From the IMG/VR virus record IMGVR_UViG_3300042197_001295, positions 1-64,000 of that record: a stretch of 64,000 bases of DNA; one strand, 5' to 3'. Origin of the DNA: a virus. A model generated the notes under the pieces. That model was not told the origin of the DNA, did no database searches, and saw nothing but the letters and a program-made list of their open reading frames with translations. A program made the position numbers and the translations under genes. Below are positions 16,023 through 24,367 of this stretch, in pieces; positions within the stretch are counted from its first letter, which is position 1, and the number at the start of each line of letters is the position of its first letter.

Positions 16023-18722
16023 TCAAACGGGTTTATTTTCTATTTTAGTAGAAATTACATATGAAATATTATTCGCCGCAGGACGCGATCTCGATTTGTG
16101 ATCTGTAACTCTGAAGGTGTCATTATTTTCTAATCTATAAAGCGGGTGAATACTGTTATAATTATTAATATTTGGTTGATAAGAATTATTTTGGAGATAA
16201 TTTTGCCCTATATATATACTATTATCGTTTTCTGTGTTTAATGTAATAACATGATTCGACTGCTTATACGGAAGAAAATTAGCAAAATAATTATCTGTCC
16301 CAGATTCTGAGATATAAAAAACCATTATTATATTTTTAGTTTGGGGGAGGTATTCATTTAAAATATCTCTACCCGAGGTAAAGTCGGACGGTTCGCCGAC
16401 ATATATAAATGTAAAATCTTTTCTATTTTCATAAATTTTACTAGAAGGAACATTTTTTTTGTCAAATGCTATTACAATTTTGTGATATCCATCGTCTCCT
16501 CCTATTATTGTCGGTATAATTAGTCTGTTATTGTATCTACCCCCATATTTGAAATCTGTTAATTCTAAACTAAAAGATGTATTTGAAGTTTTGGGTTTTG
16601 ATTTTACAAATTGTTCAGGAACAGGATTTTCTGACATATAATTATAAAACATTCTTTTTAATAAAATACCCGTAATACCCAATTCTTTTGAAATATCATA
16701 TATTATTTTATCGCTATTTTGTTGAGTTAAAATAGAACTAACAATTAAAGACATTCTCCTTTTTAAATCTGATTCATCGATTTTTGTAAGAAATTCAGAA
16801 AATTTCCCTTTATATTTTGGCAAAATTTCCTTATTTATAAATTCATTATTCACATAATACGAATCCTTACCTTGTGCTAAATCTTTTAAAAAATCTACAA
16901 AATTGCTATAATCATCCTTGGTTGGTTCTATATGTTTAAGAAAATAAGATGCTATTTTTGCATATTTTTCATAAACTGGGTTGTTCTTAACTAAGTCATT
17001 TAATTTTTTAGGAATATCTACTTTTAAATCACCATACAAATCTGAATTATAAAGTAATTTACCAAGTTGTAAATTTGGTTTTAAACCTTTCATATCTGTT
17101 GCTTTTAAACCAATGCTTATATTTCCTATTGATTCTTTTATCGTATTTTCAGGTTTATCTAGTAAATTAAACTCTGCAAATATTTCTTTTGCTATTTCTT
17201 CGGTTATCTCTGATTTTATTGCATCGTCTTCTTTTTTCGGTTTGAAAAAATAATTAATTTTATCCAAAAAGCTTTTCTTAGTTGGTTTGTATAAAGACGA
17301 AGAAAAAGAACCAGTTATAATAGGAATAGAACTTGGATTTATTCTAGTGTTATATATATATTTGAAATGACTACCGTCTTCAGAAACATCATGAAACATT
17401 CCTATTTGATTTTCTGGACTTAAAATATTATTCATGAATTTTACAACATTTACTATTCTTTTAATGGCAAATCCAGTTATATCAGTATTATATTTTTGGT
17501 TTAATTTTGTTGCGAATTCGATTTCTTTATCTAAAGTTTTTGCAGTAATCGTCGAAGGAGTTTCAGATGTAGGAACAATAGTATTATCGTTTTCTAAATA
17601 ATATTTATAATGTTCTTTTAAATTTAAAAATTTTGATATTGGATATATAATATCAGAATCATCGATCAAATTCCACAGTGCTGACAATTGAATGAAAAAA
17701 TCTTTAGGTTTATCTGGCAATTTATAATTACCCAGTATATTAAGTCGTACTCCTAAATCACCACTATAAGCTTCTTCATAGAATTTTTCGTTACATGTAC
17801 GTAAATGTTTAATAATTGATTCTTTATATCTTTCCTTATATTCTCTAGTAAAAATATTATCAAGTTCTTCAAACATTTCTTGTTTATCTTTACCCTCATA
17901 GTTCACAGGTCTTTTTTTACCAAAAGCATAAATAAAAAGCAAAATAAGACCCCACCAATAACGGTTTACTTCTTTTTTCAAAAAAGTCGAAGTTCTTTCT
18001 TCTAATTGTTTTTTTAGTTTTTCTAATTCATTTTGCAATTCTGGTATTTCATCATCTAAATCTGATTTCTCCTTTTTTATTTTTTCTAATAGGTCTGTTA
18101 ATTCCTTTAATTGTCTTGTCAATCCATCAGAAATTGTAATGTCATTAGTAGAATCGGGAATTTTTGTTTTTAATTGTTCAATTTCTAATCTTACTCTAGC
18201 TATTTCAGCTATAATTTCATCTTGTCTATTTAAACCAATATTTATATTATTTTCTATTACTTCAATTTCACGATTTGTTGTAACTATTTTATTTTTATCT
18301 ATTCTGCTTTTATTATTTTTATCTACCCATGATCTGAAATGTTCTTTCATTTCGTCATACCTGTTTCTATTTTGCCATATAAACAAATAACATTTTTTCA
18401 ATAAACCTTTCATGGTATCTTTATTTTGAATCAAACTCCATATTTTAGAATCTTCGCTTTTTATATGATTTATCATATCCTGTAATCCTTTATCGTCCGA
18501 TAAAATCGTATCAAAAGAGTTATTAAACGAGTTTTCGTTTGTTAAACTATTAATATAATCTTTTAAAGTAGGTAAATTATATAATACGTTTAAAACTCTT
18601 TGAAAATTATGATTGTGAGAATAATTATTTCTTGTTCTGAATGTTTCTATTATATTGTCTATGGAATCGATCTTAGGTTTTGATGCCGCTTCTGTTATAT
18701 ATTCATACAAATAAGATTTCAT
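16023..18722 (-). CDS. large probable internal head protein with capsid-targeting start
   Basis: An 899-residue protein of unknown function. It begins MKSYLYEYITE|AAS, very like T4 capsid-targeting sequences (MKTYQEFIAE|A), and cleavage after Glu11 is predicted. Residues about 150-245 are a long coiled coil, followed by a hydrophobic segment (WWGLILLFIYAFG) near residue 260. The C-terminal half is a globular Lys/Asn-rich region. It lies between scaffold gp22 and the ADP-ribosyltransferase-like genes. A role as a packaged, possibly injected, protein is inferred. No enzyme motif was recognised. Confidence 0.65.
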   Translation of the reverse strand: MKSYLYEYITEAASKPKIDSIDNIIETFRTRNNYSHNHNFQRVLNVLYNLPTLKDYINSLTNENSFNNSFDTILSDDKGLQDMINHIKSEDSKIWSLIQNKDTMKGLLKKCYLFIWQNRNRYDEMKEHFRSWVDKNNKSRIDKNKIVTTNREIEVIENNINIGLNRQDEIIAEIARVRLEIEQLKTKIPDSTNDITISDGLTRQLKELTDLLEKIKKEKSDLDDEIPELQNELEKLKKQLEERTSTFLKKEVNRYWWGLILLFIYAFGKKRPVNYEGKDKQEMFEELDNIFTREYKERYKESIIKHLRTCNEKFYEEAYSGDLGVRLNILGNYKLPDKPKDFFIQLSALWNLIDDSDIIYPISKFLNLKEHYKYYLENDNTIVPTSETPSTITAKTLDKEIEFATKLNQKYNTDITGFAIKRIVNVVKFMNNILSPENQIGMFHDVSEDGSHFKYIYNTRINPSSIPIITGSFSSSLYKPTKKSFLDKINYFFKPKKEDDAIKSEITEEIAKEIFAEFNLLDKPENTIKESIGNISIGLKATDMKGLKPNLQLGKLLYNSDLYGDLKVDIPKKLNDLVKNNPVYEKYAKIASYFLKHIEPTKDDYSNFVDFLKDLAQGKDSYYVNNEFINKEILPKYKGKFSEFLTKIDESDLKRRMSLIVSSILTQQNSDKIIYDISKELGITGILLKRMFYNYMSENPVPEQFVKSKPKTSNTSFSLELTDFKYGGRYNNRLIIPTIIGGDDGYHKIVIAFDKKNVPSSKIYENRKDFTFIYVGEPSDFTSGRDILNEYLPQTKNIIMVFYISESGTDNYFANFLPYKQSNHVITLNTENDNSIYIGQNYLQNNSYQPNINNYNSIHPLYRLENNDTFRVTDHKSRSRPAANNISYVISTKIENKPV

Positions 18723-18728
18723 TTTTTA

Positions 18729-18736
18729 TATTTATC
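18729..18736 (-). promoter_or_regulatory. late promoter octamer (7/8)
   Basis: GATAAATA on the minus strand, 6 nt before the ATG at 18722. Confidence 0.55.
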
Positions 18737-18804
18737 TATTTTAAAACATAAAAATCACAATTAACAAATCATAAACATAGTTTACTATAAAATATTTTGT
18801 AAAT

Positions 18805-18812
18805 TATAAATA
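18805..18812 (+). promoter_or_regulatory. T4-type late promoter octamer
   Basis: A perfect TATAAATA, 8 nt before the ATG at 18821. It is divergent from the promoter of the 16023-18722 gene. Confidence 0.65.
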
Positions 18813-18820
18813 ATATTATA

Positions 18821-19243
18821 ATGGTAAGTTGGGGTTCATTTAATTCTCAGGTTAGAACTAATGTTTTTGAGATAAACTTTATTAGACGTTTACCTCCTCC
18901 TCCGGGGTATGTCGGGACAAGAAGAATGTTATGTACCAGATCTAAAGAATTATTAGATTCGCCTTGGGGAAGAAAATTTTTAAACTATACCGTTCCTAGT
19001 GGAAAATTGCCATATGATCCGTATCAAAAAAATCTTGTTATTGTTTTTGATTTTATGCGTCAGGACTGGAGAGCAGTTCCGTGCGAATCATGTAATATAG
19101 TAACAACAATATCTATTAAAAATGACGAAGAATTGAATAAATTTTATTTTGATTGGTTTGCTTTTTTACGCAGAATGGGAAATGGTGCCCAGTTTAAAAA
19201 TTGGATGAATAGCACATGGACTCAATCTACGTGGAACATTTAA
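18821..19243 (+). CDS. unknown protein, probably structural
   Basis: A 140-residue protein (MVSWGSFNSQVR...) with many Trp, Phe and Pro residues and no recognised motif. It lacks the targeting start of the minus-strand head proteins around it. It has a perfect late octamer, so late, virion-related expression is likely. The gene converges on the ADP-ribosyltransferase-like gene with no gap (stop codons abut). Confidence 0.55.
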   Translation: MVSWGSFNSQVRTNVFEINFIRRLPPPPGYVGTRRMLCTRSKELLDSPWGRKFLNYTVPSGKLPYDPYQKNLVIVFDFMRQDWRAVPCESCNIVTTISIKNDEELNKFYFDWFAFLRRMGNGAQFKNWMNSTWTQSTWNI

Positions 19244-20062
19244 TTATATTTCATTTTCTACACCAACAATTTCAACATCGTCTGGATTGAAAATAACTAC
19301 ATTTCTTGTTATTTTTGGGATGGGATTTGATTGAGTCGGTCTTGAGTTTGCATCTGGATAAATTATTCCTTTGATACCGTTTTTTAATAAAAATAAAGAA
19401 GCAGCTTTGGGTTTGTTATGGCAATACCCTTCTAACAATCCTCCGTTTTCTTTTGGTATGGAAAAAGATTCTTTTATACCTTTGTATATTTCAAATCCAC
19501 TAGATTCTTCTAAAATATGTATGTTAGATGTAACATAATTCATTCCTCTTTCTATTTGATTTTTGTAACTAGACAATACTGTTTTAACAAATTTGGTTTG
19601 ATCCTCAAAAAGATCAAACCATTTTAAAAATTCATCTTCATTTGCTTTGATTTCTACGATATATAATTTTCCTGCGGGAGGAGCGAACAACTCGTTTGGA
19701 AGAGATTCGACATATTTTATTCCATCTGTTAATCCTGCTTTTTTTAAATAATCTATAATACGATCTTTGCTCCAGTGTAATAAAATAAAATCCCATATTA
19801 TCATTTTAGGATAATCTTGAGAAATATTAAAAAATTCATACCATTCTATACCAGCTACTTCTCTATATTTGTATTCTTCTTTATGTGCTTGTTGTATATA
19901 ACTAGCGGCAACGGATTTATTTTCGGCAAAATAAAATCCCCAACCAAATGCTTGTGCGCCTTCACCTGAACCTATTTTGTCATAAACGAATTTTTTTTCA
20001 TCAAATGGAACTGCCGAACCATGATATGCTCTTTCGTTTAACCATTGTTTAAATGTTTCCAT
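19244..20062 (-). CDS. ADP-ribosyltransferase-like internal head protein
   Basis: A 272-residue protein. The start METFKQWLNE|R is a predicted capsid-targeting peptide with cleavage after Glu10. Next comes AYHGSAVPFDEKKFVYDKIG and then GSGEGAQAFGWGFYFAEN, a pattern I associate with ART-like domains of phage polyvalent proteins (YHG plus GxGxYFAEN). An H-Y-E type active site is inferred; the third residue was not assigned. The precedent is T4 Alt, a head-packaged, injected ADP-ribosyltransferase. I chose 20062 rather than the upstream ATG at 20110 because only it gives the targeting peptide at the N-terminus. It overlaps the next ART-like gene by 25 nt. Confidence 0.7.
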   Translation of the reverse strand: METFKQWLNERAYHGSAVPFDEKKFVYDKIGSGEGAQAFGWGFYFAENKSVAASYIQQAHKEEYKYREVAGIEWYEFFNISQDYPKMIIWDFILLHWSKDRIIDYLKKAGLTDGIKYVESLPNELFAPPAGKLYIVEIKANEDEFLKWFDLFEDQTKFVKTVLSSYKNQIERGMNYVTSNIHILEESSGFEIYKGIKESFSIPKENGGLLEGYCHNKPKAASLFLLKNGIKGIIYPDANSRPTQSNPIPKITRNVVIFNPDDVEIVGVENEI

Positions 20063-20931
20063 TTTTCTTCCTCCAGAGCTTTTTGAAAATCGTCTAAATG
20101 GTTGGGCCATACATATTTCAATATATTCTCAGTGTTCATATTTTTAAAAATATTTATCACTTGTTTTTTAGACAACTTAATTATTGGGTTGGCGAGTAGT
20201 CTGTCGATAAAAATATCAAAATCAAATTTTTCTCTTGGTTTCAGAACTCTAAAATTATTTTTATTTAAAGATTTCGGTTTAAGATGGGAATATTGTTTTA
20301 AAAATTGCTTTGGTGTCAATCTAGTATATTTGGTATCTCTGTTCACATATTTATTTGGAGTGTCGTTAACCCATATTGCTTTTATAGAATTGTTGTTTAG
20401 TTCTCCTGTAAAGAGTGCTTGATATTCTGACGAAAAATATAGAGATTGTGCTAACTCTGGTCTATCGCTATTTTTAATAGAATCATATTTGCTTTTTGAT
20501 GCAATATTTCTAATTCTTAATCTTTCATGTTCTCTTTTTTGATCATCGCCAAAAAAGAATTGTGCTGGTTGACCTTGGATGGTATGATTGCCCTCCGGCC
20601 AAACAGGTGCCTCTAGATCAGAAACTCTGGAGCTAAATTCTATTATATAATTTCCAAATTCTTTTACCGTTCCCAAATCTATACTTACGAATAAACCTTT
20701 TGGGTTGTTATCAGCTTCATATGAATATATTCTTCTTGCTGTTTCCTTTCCGGTTAATCCAAAATCTAGGAATTCAAATAAATCACTTACTCTATTAAAA
20801 CCGTGATATACTGTTATAACATCTGAATCTTTTAGCGGTTCTAATTTATCAGTAGAAATATATGAACCATTTCGTTGTCGTCCAACTTTTATTGTTTTTG
20901 ATTCTATTAGATAATTTTTAAAAGATATCAT
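20038..20931 (-). CDS. second ADP-ribosyltransferase-like internal head protein
   Basis: A 297-residue protein starting MISFKNYLIE|S, a predicted capsid-targeting peptide cleaved after Glu10. The region VITVYHGFNRVSDLF at about residues 39-53, followed by PKGLFVSIDLGTVKEFG and an EFSSRV strand, resembles the ART-like pattern of the downstream gene, with Phe where Tyr is usual. The C-terminal third is basic and unassigned. Two ART-like genes in tandem resemble the Alt/Mod situation of T4, where such enzymes modify host RNA polymerase and other targets. Target and activity are inference. Confidence 0.6.
   Translation of the reverse strand: MISFKNYLIESKTIKVGRQRNGSYISTDKLEPLKDSDVITVYHGFNRVSDLFEFLDFGLTGKETARRIYSYEADNNPKGLFVSIDLGTVKEFGNYIIEFSSRVSDLEAPVWPEGNHTIQGQPAQFFFGDDQKREHERLRIRNIASKSKYDSIKNSDRPELAQSLYFSSEYQALFTGELNNNSIKAIWVNDTPNKYVNRDTKYTRLTPKQFLKQYSHLKPKSLNKNNFRVLKPREKFDFDIFIDRLLANPIIKLSKKQVINIFKNMNTENILKYVWPNHLDDFQKALEEEKWKHLNNG
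20067..20074 (-). promoter_or_regulatory. Shine-Dalgarno-like site, unusual in this genome
   Basis: GGAGGAAG on the minus strand, 4 nt before ATG 20062 (GGAGG is 7 nt before). It lies inside the end of the upstream gene (which ends at 20038). Most genes here lack such a site. It also encodes Glu-Glu of the upstream protein, so coincidence is possible. Confidence 0.45.
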
Positions 20932-20937
20932 TATAAT

Positions 20938-20945
20938 TATTTAAT
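20938..20945 (-). promoter_or_regulatory. late promoter octamer (6/8)
   Basis: ATTAAATA on the minus strand, 6 nt before the ATG at 20931. Two mismatches, but the spacing is typical of this genome. Confidence 0.4.
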
Positions 20946-20967
20946 ATTATAAGAAGTTTAAATGTTT

Positions 20968-21246
20968 TCATTTTTTCTTACCGTATCCGCAATCTCTTGG
21001 ACATTTCCCTCCACTGCACTTTCCATTACATTTCCATTTTCTTCTGGAAAGTTGATTAGGGCTGCATTTTCCTTTGTCTTTTATTCCGGCACTACGAGTA
21101 CAATATCTAACGCCTTTACAAGTTCCGGGAGCGATTGTATAATCTTTGTGACCATGACTAACTGTTTTTCCTCCGCATTTTGTTTTCCACTTCTTTTTGG
21201 ATTCGTTTAACATGGAATTTAAGTAATTGTTAAATTTTGTAAGCAT
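20968..21246 (-). CDS. small Cys-rich basic protein with capsid-targeting start
   Basis: A 92-residue protein. MLTKFNNYLNSMLNE|S forms a predicted targeting peptide cleaved after Glu15. The mature remainder is very basic with nine Cys in pairs and singles (KTKCGG, GTCKGVRYC, KCNGKC, KCPRDCG), which suggests a metal- or disulfide-stabilised fold and possible DNA binding in the head. Small basic internal proteins (T4 IPI-IPIII) are the precedent. No enzyme family was recognised. GATAAATA lies 9 nt upstream. Confidence 0.65.
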   Translation of the reverse strand: MLTKFNNYLNSMLNESKKKWKTKCGGKTVSHGHKDYTIAPGTCKGVRYCTRSAGIKDKGKCSPNQLSRRKWKCNGKCSGGKCPRDCGYGKKK

Positions 21247-21255
21247 AATTATATT

Positions 21256-21263
21256 TATTTATC
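21256..21263 (-). promoter_or_regulatory. late promoter octamer (7/8)
   Basis: GATAAATA on the minus strand, 9 nt before the ATG at 21246. Confidence 0.5.
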
Positions 21264-21298
21264 GAGATTAAAAAATAATTTTAATAATTTTGAACTTT

Positions 21299-21865
21299 TT
21301 ATTTTGTCGTGACTTTATTATAATCTGGATTACGTGCTTTTATTTCTTCTGTATTGTCTTCGTCTTCTATTACAAAACCTGCTCTAGTAATTGCGATTTT
21401 ATTATTATTGATTCTTAAATTAATATTATCTTTTTTATCGAGTGACACAGAAGGTCTAGAAACAACAAACTGAGGATTGTGATTCATTCTGAAATGTTTC
21501 AATATTTCTATTCTTGTATTTCTTATAATTTCTAATTCATCTTTTCTGTCTTCCCTATCTTCGCATCCATTTAAATTTGCATCCATAGCCCAGAAAGTGT
21601 GATTTATTCTTGTGGATATTTCATATTTATCCAACTCCTTGTCGTCGGGATATAATTCAAATTCTATATGTACATGGTTCCTTCTGCGAGTTTTTCCCTT
21701 ATATACAAATTTAGTATTTTCCTTTCTATTATTATCATTACCAAATATAACACATGAACCTGTTTTTTTAGTAACTTCTATATTAATTTTATTTGGTGTT
21801 TCAAATGTTGAAACATCAGATTCATTTAACATGGAATAAAAATATTTGTTAAATTTTTCAAACAT
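21299..21865 (-). CDS. probable internal head protein, paralogue A
   Basis: A 188-residue protein with start MFEKFNKYFYSMLNE|S, predicted to be cleaved after Glu15. The body is charged, and the most conserved part is CEDREDRKDELEIIRNTRIE near residues 103-122, followed by ILKHFR and NPQFVVSRP. The same block occurs in the next gene upstream, so the two are a tandem duplicate pair. Function unknown. TCTAAATA lies 5 nt upstream. Confidence 0.65.
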   Translation of the reverse strand: MFEKFNKYFYSMLNESDVSTFETPNKINIEVTKKTGSCVIFGNDNNRKENTKFVYKGKTRRRNHVHIEFELYPDDKELDKYEISTRINHTFWAMDANLNGCEDREDRKDELEIIRNTRIEILKHFRMNHNPQFVVSRPSVSLDKKDNINLRINNNKIAITRAGFVIEDEDNTEEIKARNPDYNKVTTK

Positions 21866-21870
21866 ATAGT

Positions 21871-21878
21871 TATTTAGA
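21871..21878 (-). promoter_or_regulatory. late promoter octamer (7/8)
   Basis: TCTAAATA on the minus strand, 5 nt before the ATG at 21865. Confidence 0.5.
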
Positions 21879-21933
21879 TAAACCTATAAATAAAAATATA
21901 ACACTGAGCTAACATAAAAAATCATCTTCTTTG

Positions 21934-22503
21934 CTATACTTGTGTTTTATAATTTGGATTGCGAGCTTTTATTAAATGCGCGTTTTCTAAGTCATCTAAG
22001 ATACTTTCCGGTTTATCTTCTATTACAAAACCTGCTCCAGCAATTGCGGTTTTATTATTATTGACTCTTTTTAGAAAATCTCGTCTTTCTTCTTCACTCA
22101 TTTGGAAAGCGGGTTTTGAAATAACAAACTGAGGATTATATTTCGTTCTGAAATGTTTTAATATTTCTATTCTTGTATTTCTTATAATTTTTAATTCTTC
22201 TTTTCTATCTTCCTTATCTTCACAATTTTCTAATGCATTAGAACCAACAGATCTATAAGCACCATTTATCATTGTAAATATTTCATATGTATCTGGTTCT
22301 TTATGTGTATCTAGTAAAAATTTTACTATTATGTAATTACCTCTTTTAGTTTCTCCATCATAGAGGTAATACGTGCCATATAAATTTGTTTTTAATTCTA
22401 TTTTTATTTCAATTTCATCTAATATTGTATCATTTTCATCTAATATTGTAAATGTAGATTTATTAAAAAAAGACTTGAGATAATCGTTGAATTTTTTTAA
22501 CAT
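21934..22503 (-). CDS. probable internal head protein, paralogue B
   Basis: A 189-residue paralogue of the 21299 protein, sharing CEDKEDRKEELKIIRNTRIE, ILKHFR, NPQFVISKP and a C-terminal (I)KARNPxY. Its N-terminus MLKKFNDYLKSFFNKS aligns with the targeting peptides but ends in FNK|S instead of LNE|S. The Glu needed by a gp21-type protease is missing, so this copy may not be cleaved. TTTAAATA lies 5 nt upstream. Function unknown. Confidence 0.65.
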   Translation of the reverse strand: MLKKFNDYLKSFFNKSTFTILDENDTILDEIEIKIELKTNLYGTYYLYDGETKRGNYIIVKFLLDTHKEPDTYEIFTMINGAYRSVGSNALENCEDKEDRKEELKIIRNTRIEILKHFRTKYNPQFVISKPAFQMSEEERRDFLKRVNNNKTAIAGAGFVIEDKPESILDDLENAHLIKARNPNYKTQV

Positions 22504-22508
22504 ATCAT

Positions 22509-22516
22509 TATTTAAA
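22509..22516 (-). promoter_or_regulatory. late promoter octamer (7/8)
   Basis: TTTAAATA on the minus strand, 5 nt before the ATG at 22503. Confidence 0.5.
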
Positions 22517-22550
22517 TTTTAATCTTTAGACGAAGATTTGCTTCAACTTA

Positions 22551-23249
22551 TTAATGAGGATGTTCAGGAAATACCCTCAACACTATTGGATTGGACTTCG
22601 GATTTACTAATTTATCTTTAAGTTCTTCATCTTTACTTAACATATCGAAAAATTTTTTCCCTACAGGAGTTCTACTAGAAGTTTCTATTTTTTTTACTTT
22701 TGGATATTTTTGTATTACGCTTTTAATCATATTTTTTCCTATATCGTTTTTCTGCCATTTATCACGAACACTAATCATATCAATATAAAACAAATCTTCC
22801 GTGATATTTCCTTCTATCAATCCTAAAATGTTTTTTTGTCCCTTTCTATCGTTATTCCAAACATCGGTTATTGGATTTCTTGATCCTTTAGGGACAATTT
22901 TATACGGAATTTTTCCTTCTTTTAATTCTTTTGCGGATTCCTCTGTTTTCATAAAATAGATAAGGGAATATCCTTTTGCAAAAAAACCGCTGTCCTCATC
23001 AATTCTAAAAAGAACTATATTTTTTTGTAACATCTCTGGTGTGCAATCTTTGAGGGCTATTTTTTTCCCCGATTCGTCATCGAAATATGCTTTTTTATTT
23101 TTACGATTAATATAAAAATCTGGCATTTCTAATAAAAATTGATTAATGTAATTGTTAAATTTTTCCATCATAAAAATCTCATTATTTTTATTAGAATTTT
23201 TTATTTTGTAATTATCGCCAAAAGGAGCGGTTCCTCTAAATGTTTTCAT
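22551..23249 (-). CDS. GNAT-like acetyltransferase, probable head-packaged protein
   Basis: A 232-residue protein. The C-terminal half resembles a GNAT N-acetyltransferase: strand DLFYIDMISVRDKWQKND, then IGKNMIKSVI (a weak acetyl-CoA loop and helix), then KIETSSRTPVGKKFFDML. It contains MEKFNNYINQFLLE|M, a targeting-like peptide starting at ATG 23168 (or 23171). I place the start at 23249 because an ACTAAATA octamer sits 5 nt before it; a start at 23171/23168 would put the targeting peptide at the N-terminus and is equally defensible. Target unknown. The pattern is degenerate, so GNAT is likely but not certain. Confidence 0.55.
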   Translation of the reverse strand: MKTFRGTAPFGDNYKIKNSNKNNEIFMMEKFNNYINQFLLEMPDFYINRKNKKAYFDDESGKKIALKDCTPEMLQKNIVLFRIDEDSGFFAKGYSLIYFMKTEESAKELKEGKIPYKIVPKGSRNPITDVWNNDRKGQKNILGLIEGNITEDLFYIDMISVRDKWQKNDIGKNMIKSVIQKYPKVKKIETSSRTPVGKKFFDMLSKDEELKDKLVNPKSNPIVLRVFPEHPH

Positions 23250-23254
23250 ATTAT

Positions 23255-23262
23255 TATTTAGT
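23255..23262 (-). promoter_or_regulatory. late promoter octamer variant
   Basis: ACTAAATA on the minus strand, 5 nt before ATG 23249. Same variant and spacing as on the plus strand at 23293. Confidence 0.4.
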
Positions 23263-23278
23263 ATTAAAAACACAAAAC

Positions 23279-23300
23279 ACTAAATACTAAATACTAAATA
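23279..23300 (+). repeat. three ACTAAAT units acting as promoter-like array
   Basis: Three direct copies of the 7-mer ACTAAAT occupy 23279-23299. With the next A, the last copy gives ACTAAATA, 5 nt before ATG 23306, the normal place of the late octamer here. The other two copies are spare octamer-like sites. Confidence 0.6.
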
Positions 23301-23305
23301 ATACT

Positions 23306-23665
23306 ATGTACGATTACTTACGAGAAAGTTATTTGGAACAATTTAATCACGAAACTACTGTTAAAAGAGATTTAGATCTTCTTGTTAAAGAAGCACATCA
23401 ATATTTTAACGGAAGTAAATATTATACAAAACAATATAATTTCCTTTTAAAGAAAATGTTAGAAGGAACCAAATTTAATATGTTTAATGCTAGAGATTTG
23501 GGATATCAGACTATGGATATGATAACTGAAGGAACCGCTTCTCGTATTAACGAAATCAACAAAAAGATATGGAATTATATCCACGAAAATATTGATAGTC
23601 CTTCTCGTAGACATGCATATTCGGAATGGTATAGAAATTTTAATGAAAGTTACACGATCTTATAA
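23306..23665 (+). CDS. unknown protein, possibly the front of a broken gene
   Basis: A 119-residue helical protein (MYDYLRE|SYLEQ...). LRE|S resembles the LxE sites of neighbouring head proteins. After its TAA stop the same frame continues as coding-like sequence with one further TAA up to 23953, so this may be the 5' part of a gene interrupted by stop mutations. No family recognised. Confidence 0.5.
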   Translation: MYDYLRESYLEQFNHETTVKRDLDLLVKEAHQYFNGSKYYTKQYNFLLKKMLEGTKFNMFNARDLGYQTMDMITEGTASRINEINKKIWNYIHENIDSPSRRHAYSEWYRNFNESYTIL

Positions 23666-23953
23666 GCTACGCAGAAAGAATTTGGCCGGGGTTTTGACAA
23701 ATTCAAAGCCAAACTAGAAGAAATTATAAACTAATTAGGAGATAAAGAACAAGCAATAACCAAACTTGAGGAACTTAATATGTTGAGTTATGACCTAGAA
23801 GATTTAGAATTTTTCGCTAAAACGCTTGGAGGTCATCGTGCAAGCGAACGGATATCAAACGCATATCAAATCCCACGAAATGAAGAAACGATAAAACAAT
23901 ATGCGGTGAACGAAATTTCAAATTACGTTTTTAAAAAAGTGGTTAGGGGATAA
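23666..23953 (+). pseudogene. decayed gene remnant in frame with the preceding gene
   Basis: Directly after the TAA of the 23306 gene, the same frame reads ATQKEFGRGFDKFKAKLEEI, then IN, a TAA at 23732-23734, then LGDKEQAITKLEELNML and on to a final TAA at 23951-23953. Composition is less AT-rich than the neighbours (GGC CGG, GCG GTG). The distal part could be translated from ATG 23780 (57 residues), but no octamer or Shine-Dalgarno sequence precedes it. Confidence 0.5.
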
Positions 23954-24367
23954 GCCAATTTCTTTGTTAAATAACTCGATATTTGTTATTGTTGATTTCA
24001 GCATTAAGCACTTTCCGCCCATCCATACTTCTTTATTCTCAGTAATACGAGGAAAAGTTTTCGTATCATATAATTTAAATTTATTTCTTTGTGGGTCTAG
24101 GTAATTATTTAATATATCTAACAGAGAGATTCCCGATAAAATTTCCTCTATGATTTTTAGGGCATCTTTGTCAAATATATAGGTATCTTTGTCAAATATA
24201 TAGTGACTATTTCTTACGATTTCTTCTAACCGTTTTTTCATTATTTCATTTTCCTTAATCTTTAACAATATTTCATTAGTTTTTTCGATATTTTTTAAAA
24301 AATTTATTCTAAATTCGCTATTATCTTTTTCATAAAATGAAGAACTACGAGCATTGTATGGAGACAT
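23918..24367 (-). CDS. unknown helical protein
   Basis: A 149-residue charged protein with an internal duplication giving YIFDKDTYIFDKDA near residues 56-69. No family recognised. It overlaps the plus-strand remnant by 36 nt. A targeting-like peptide starting at 24447 lies just upstream in another frame, so the original gene may have been longer and has suffered a frameshift. Confidence 0.45.
   Translation of the reverse strand: MSPYNARSSSFYEKDNSEFRINFLKNIEKTNEILLKIKENEIMKKRLEEIVRNSHYIFDKDTYIFDKDALKIIEEILSGISLLDILNNYLDPQRNKFKLYDTKTFPRITENKEVWMGGKCLMLKSTITNIELFNKEIGLSPNHFFKNVI
24164..24203. repeat. 21-bp period tandem duplication
   Basis: The 19-mer at 24164-24182 is repeated exactly at 24185-24203 (period 21 bp). 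It keeps the frame and duplicates seven codons of the 23918-24367 gene. Confidence 0.8.

Noticed and set aside
23306-23953. In-frame TAA codons followed by coding-like sequence, suggesting stop-codon reassignment
   Set aside because: Many other genes end correctly at TAA with neighbours starting immediately after, so TAA is used as stop; gene decay explains this case better.
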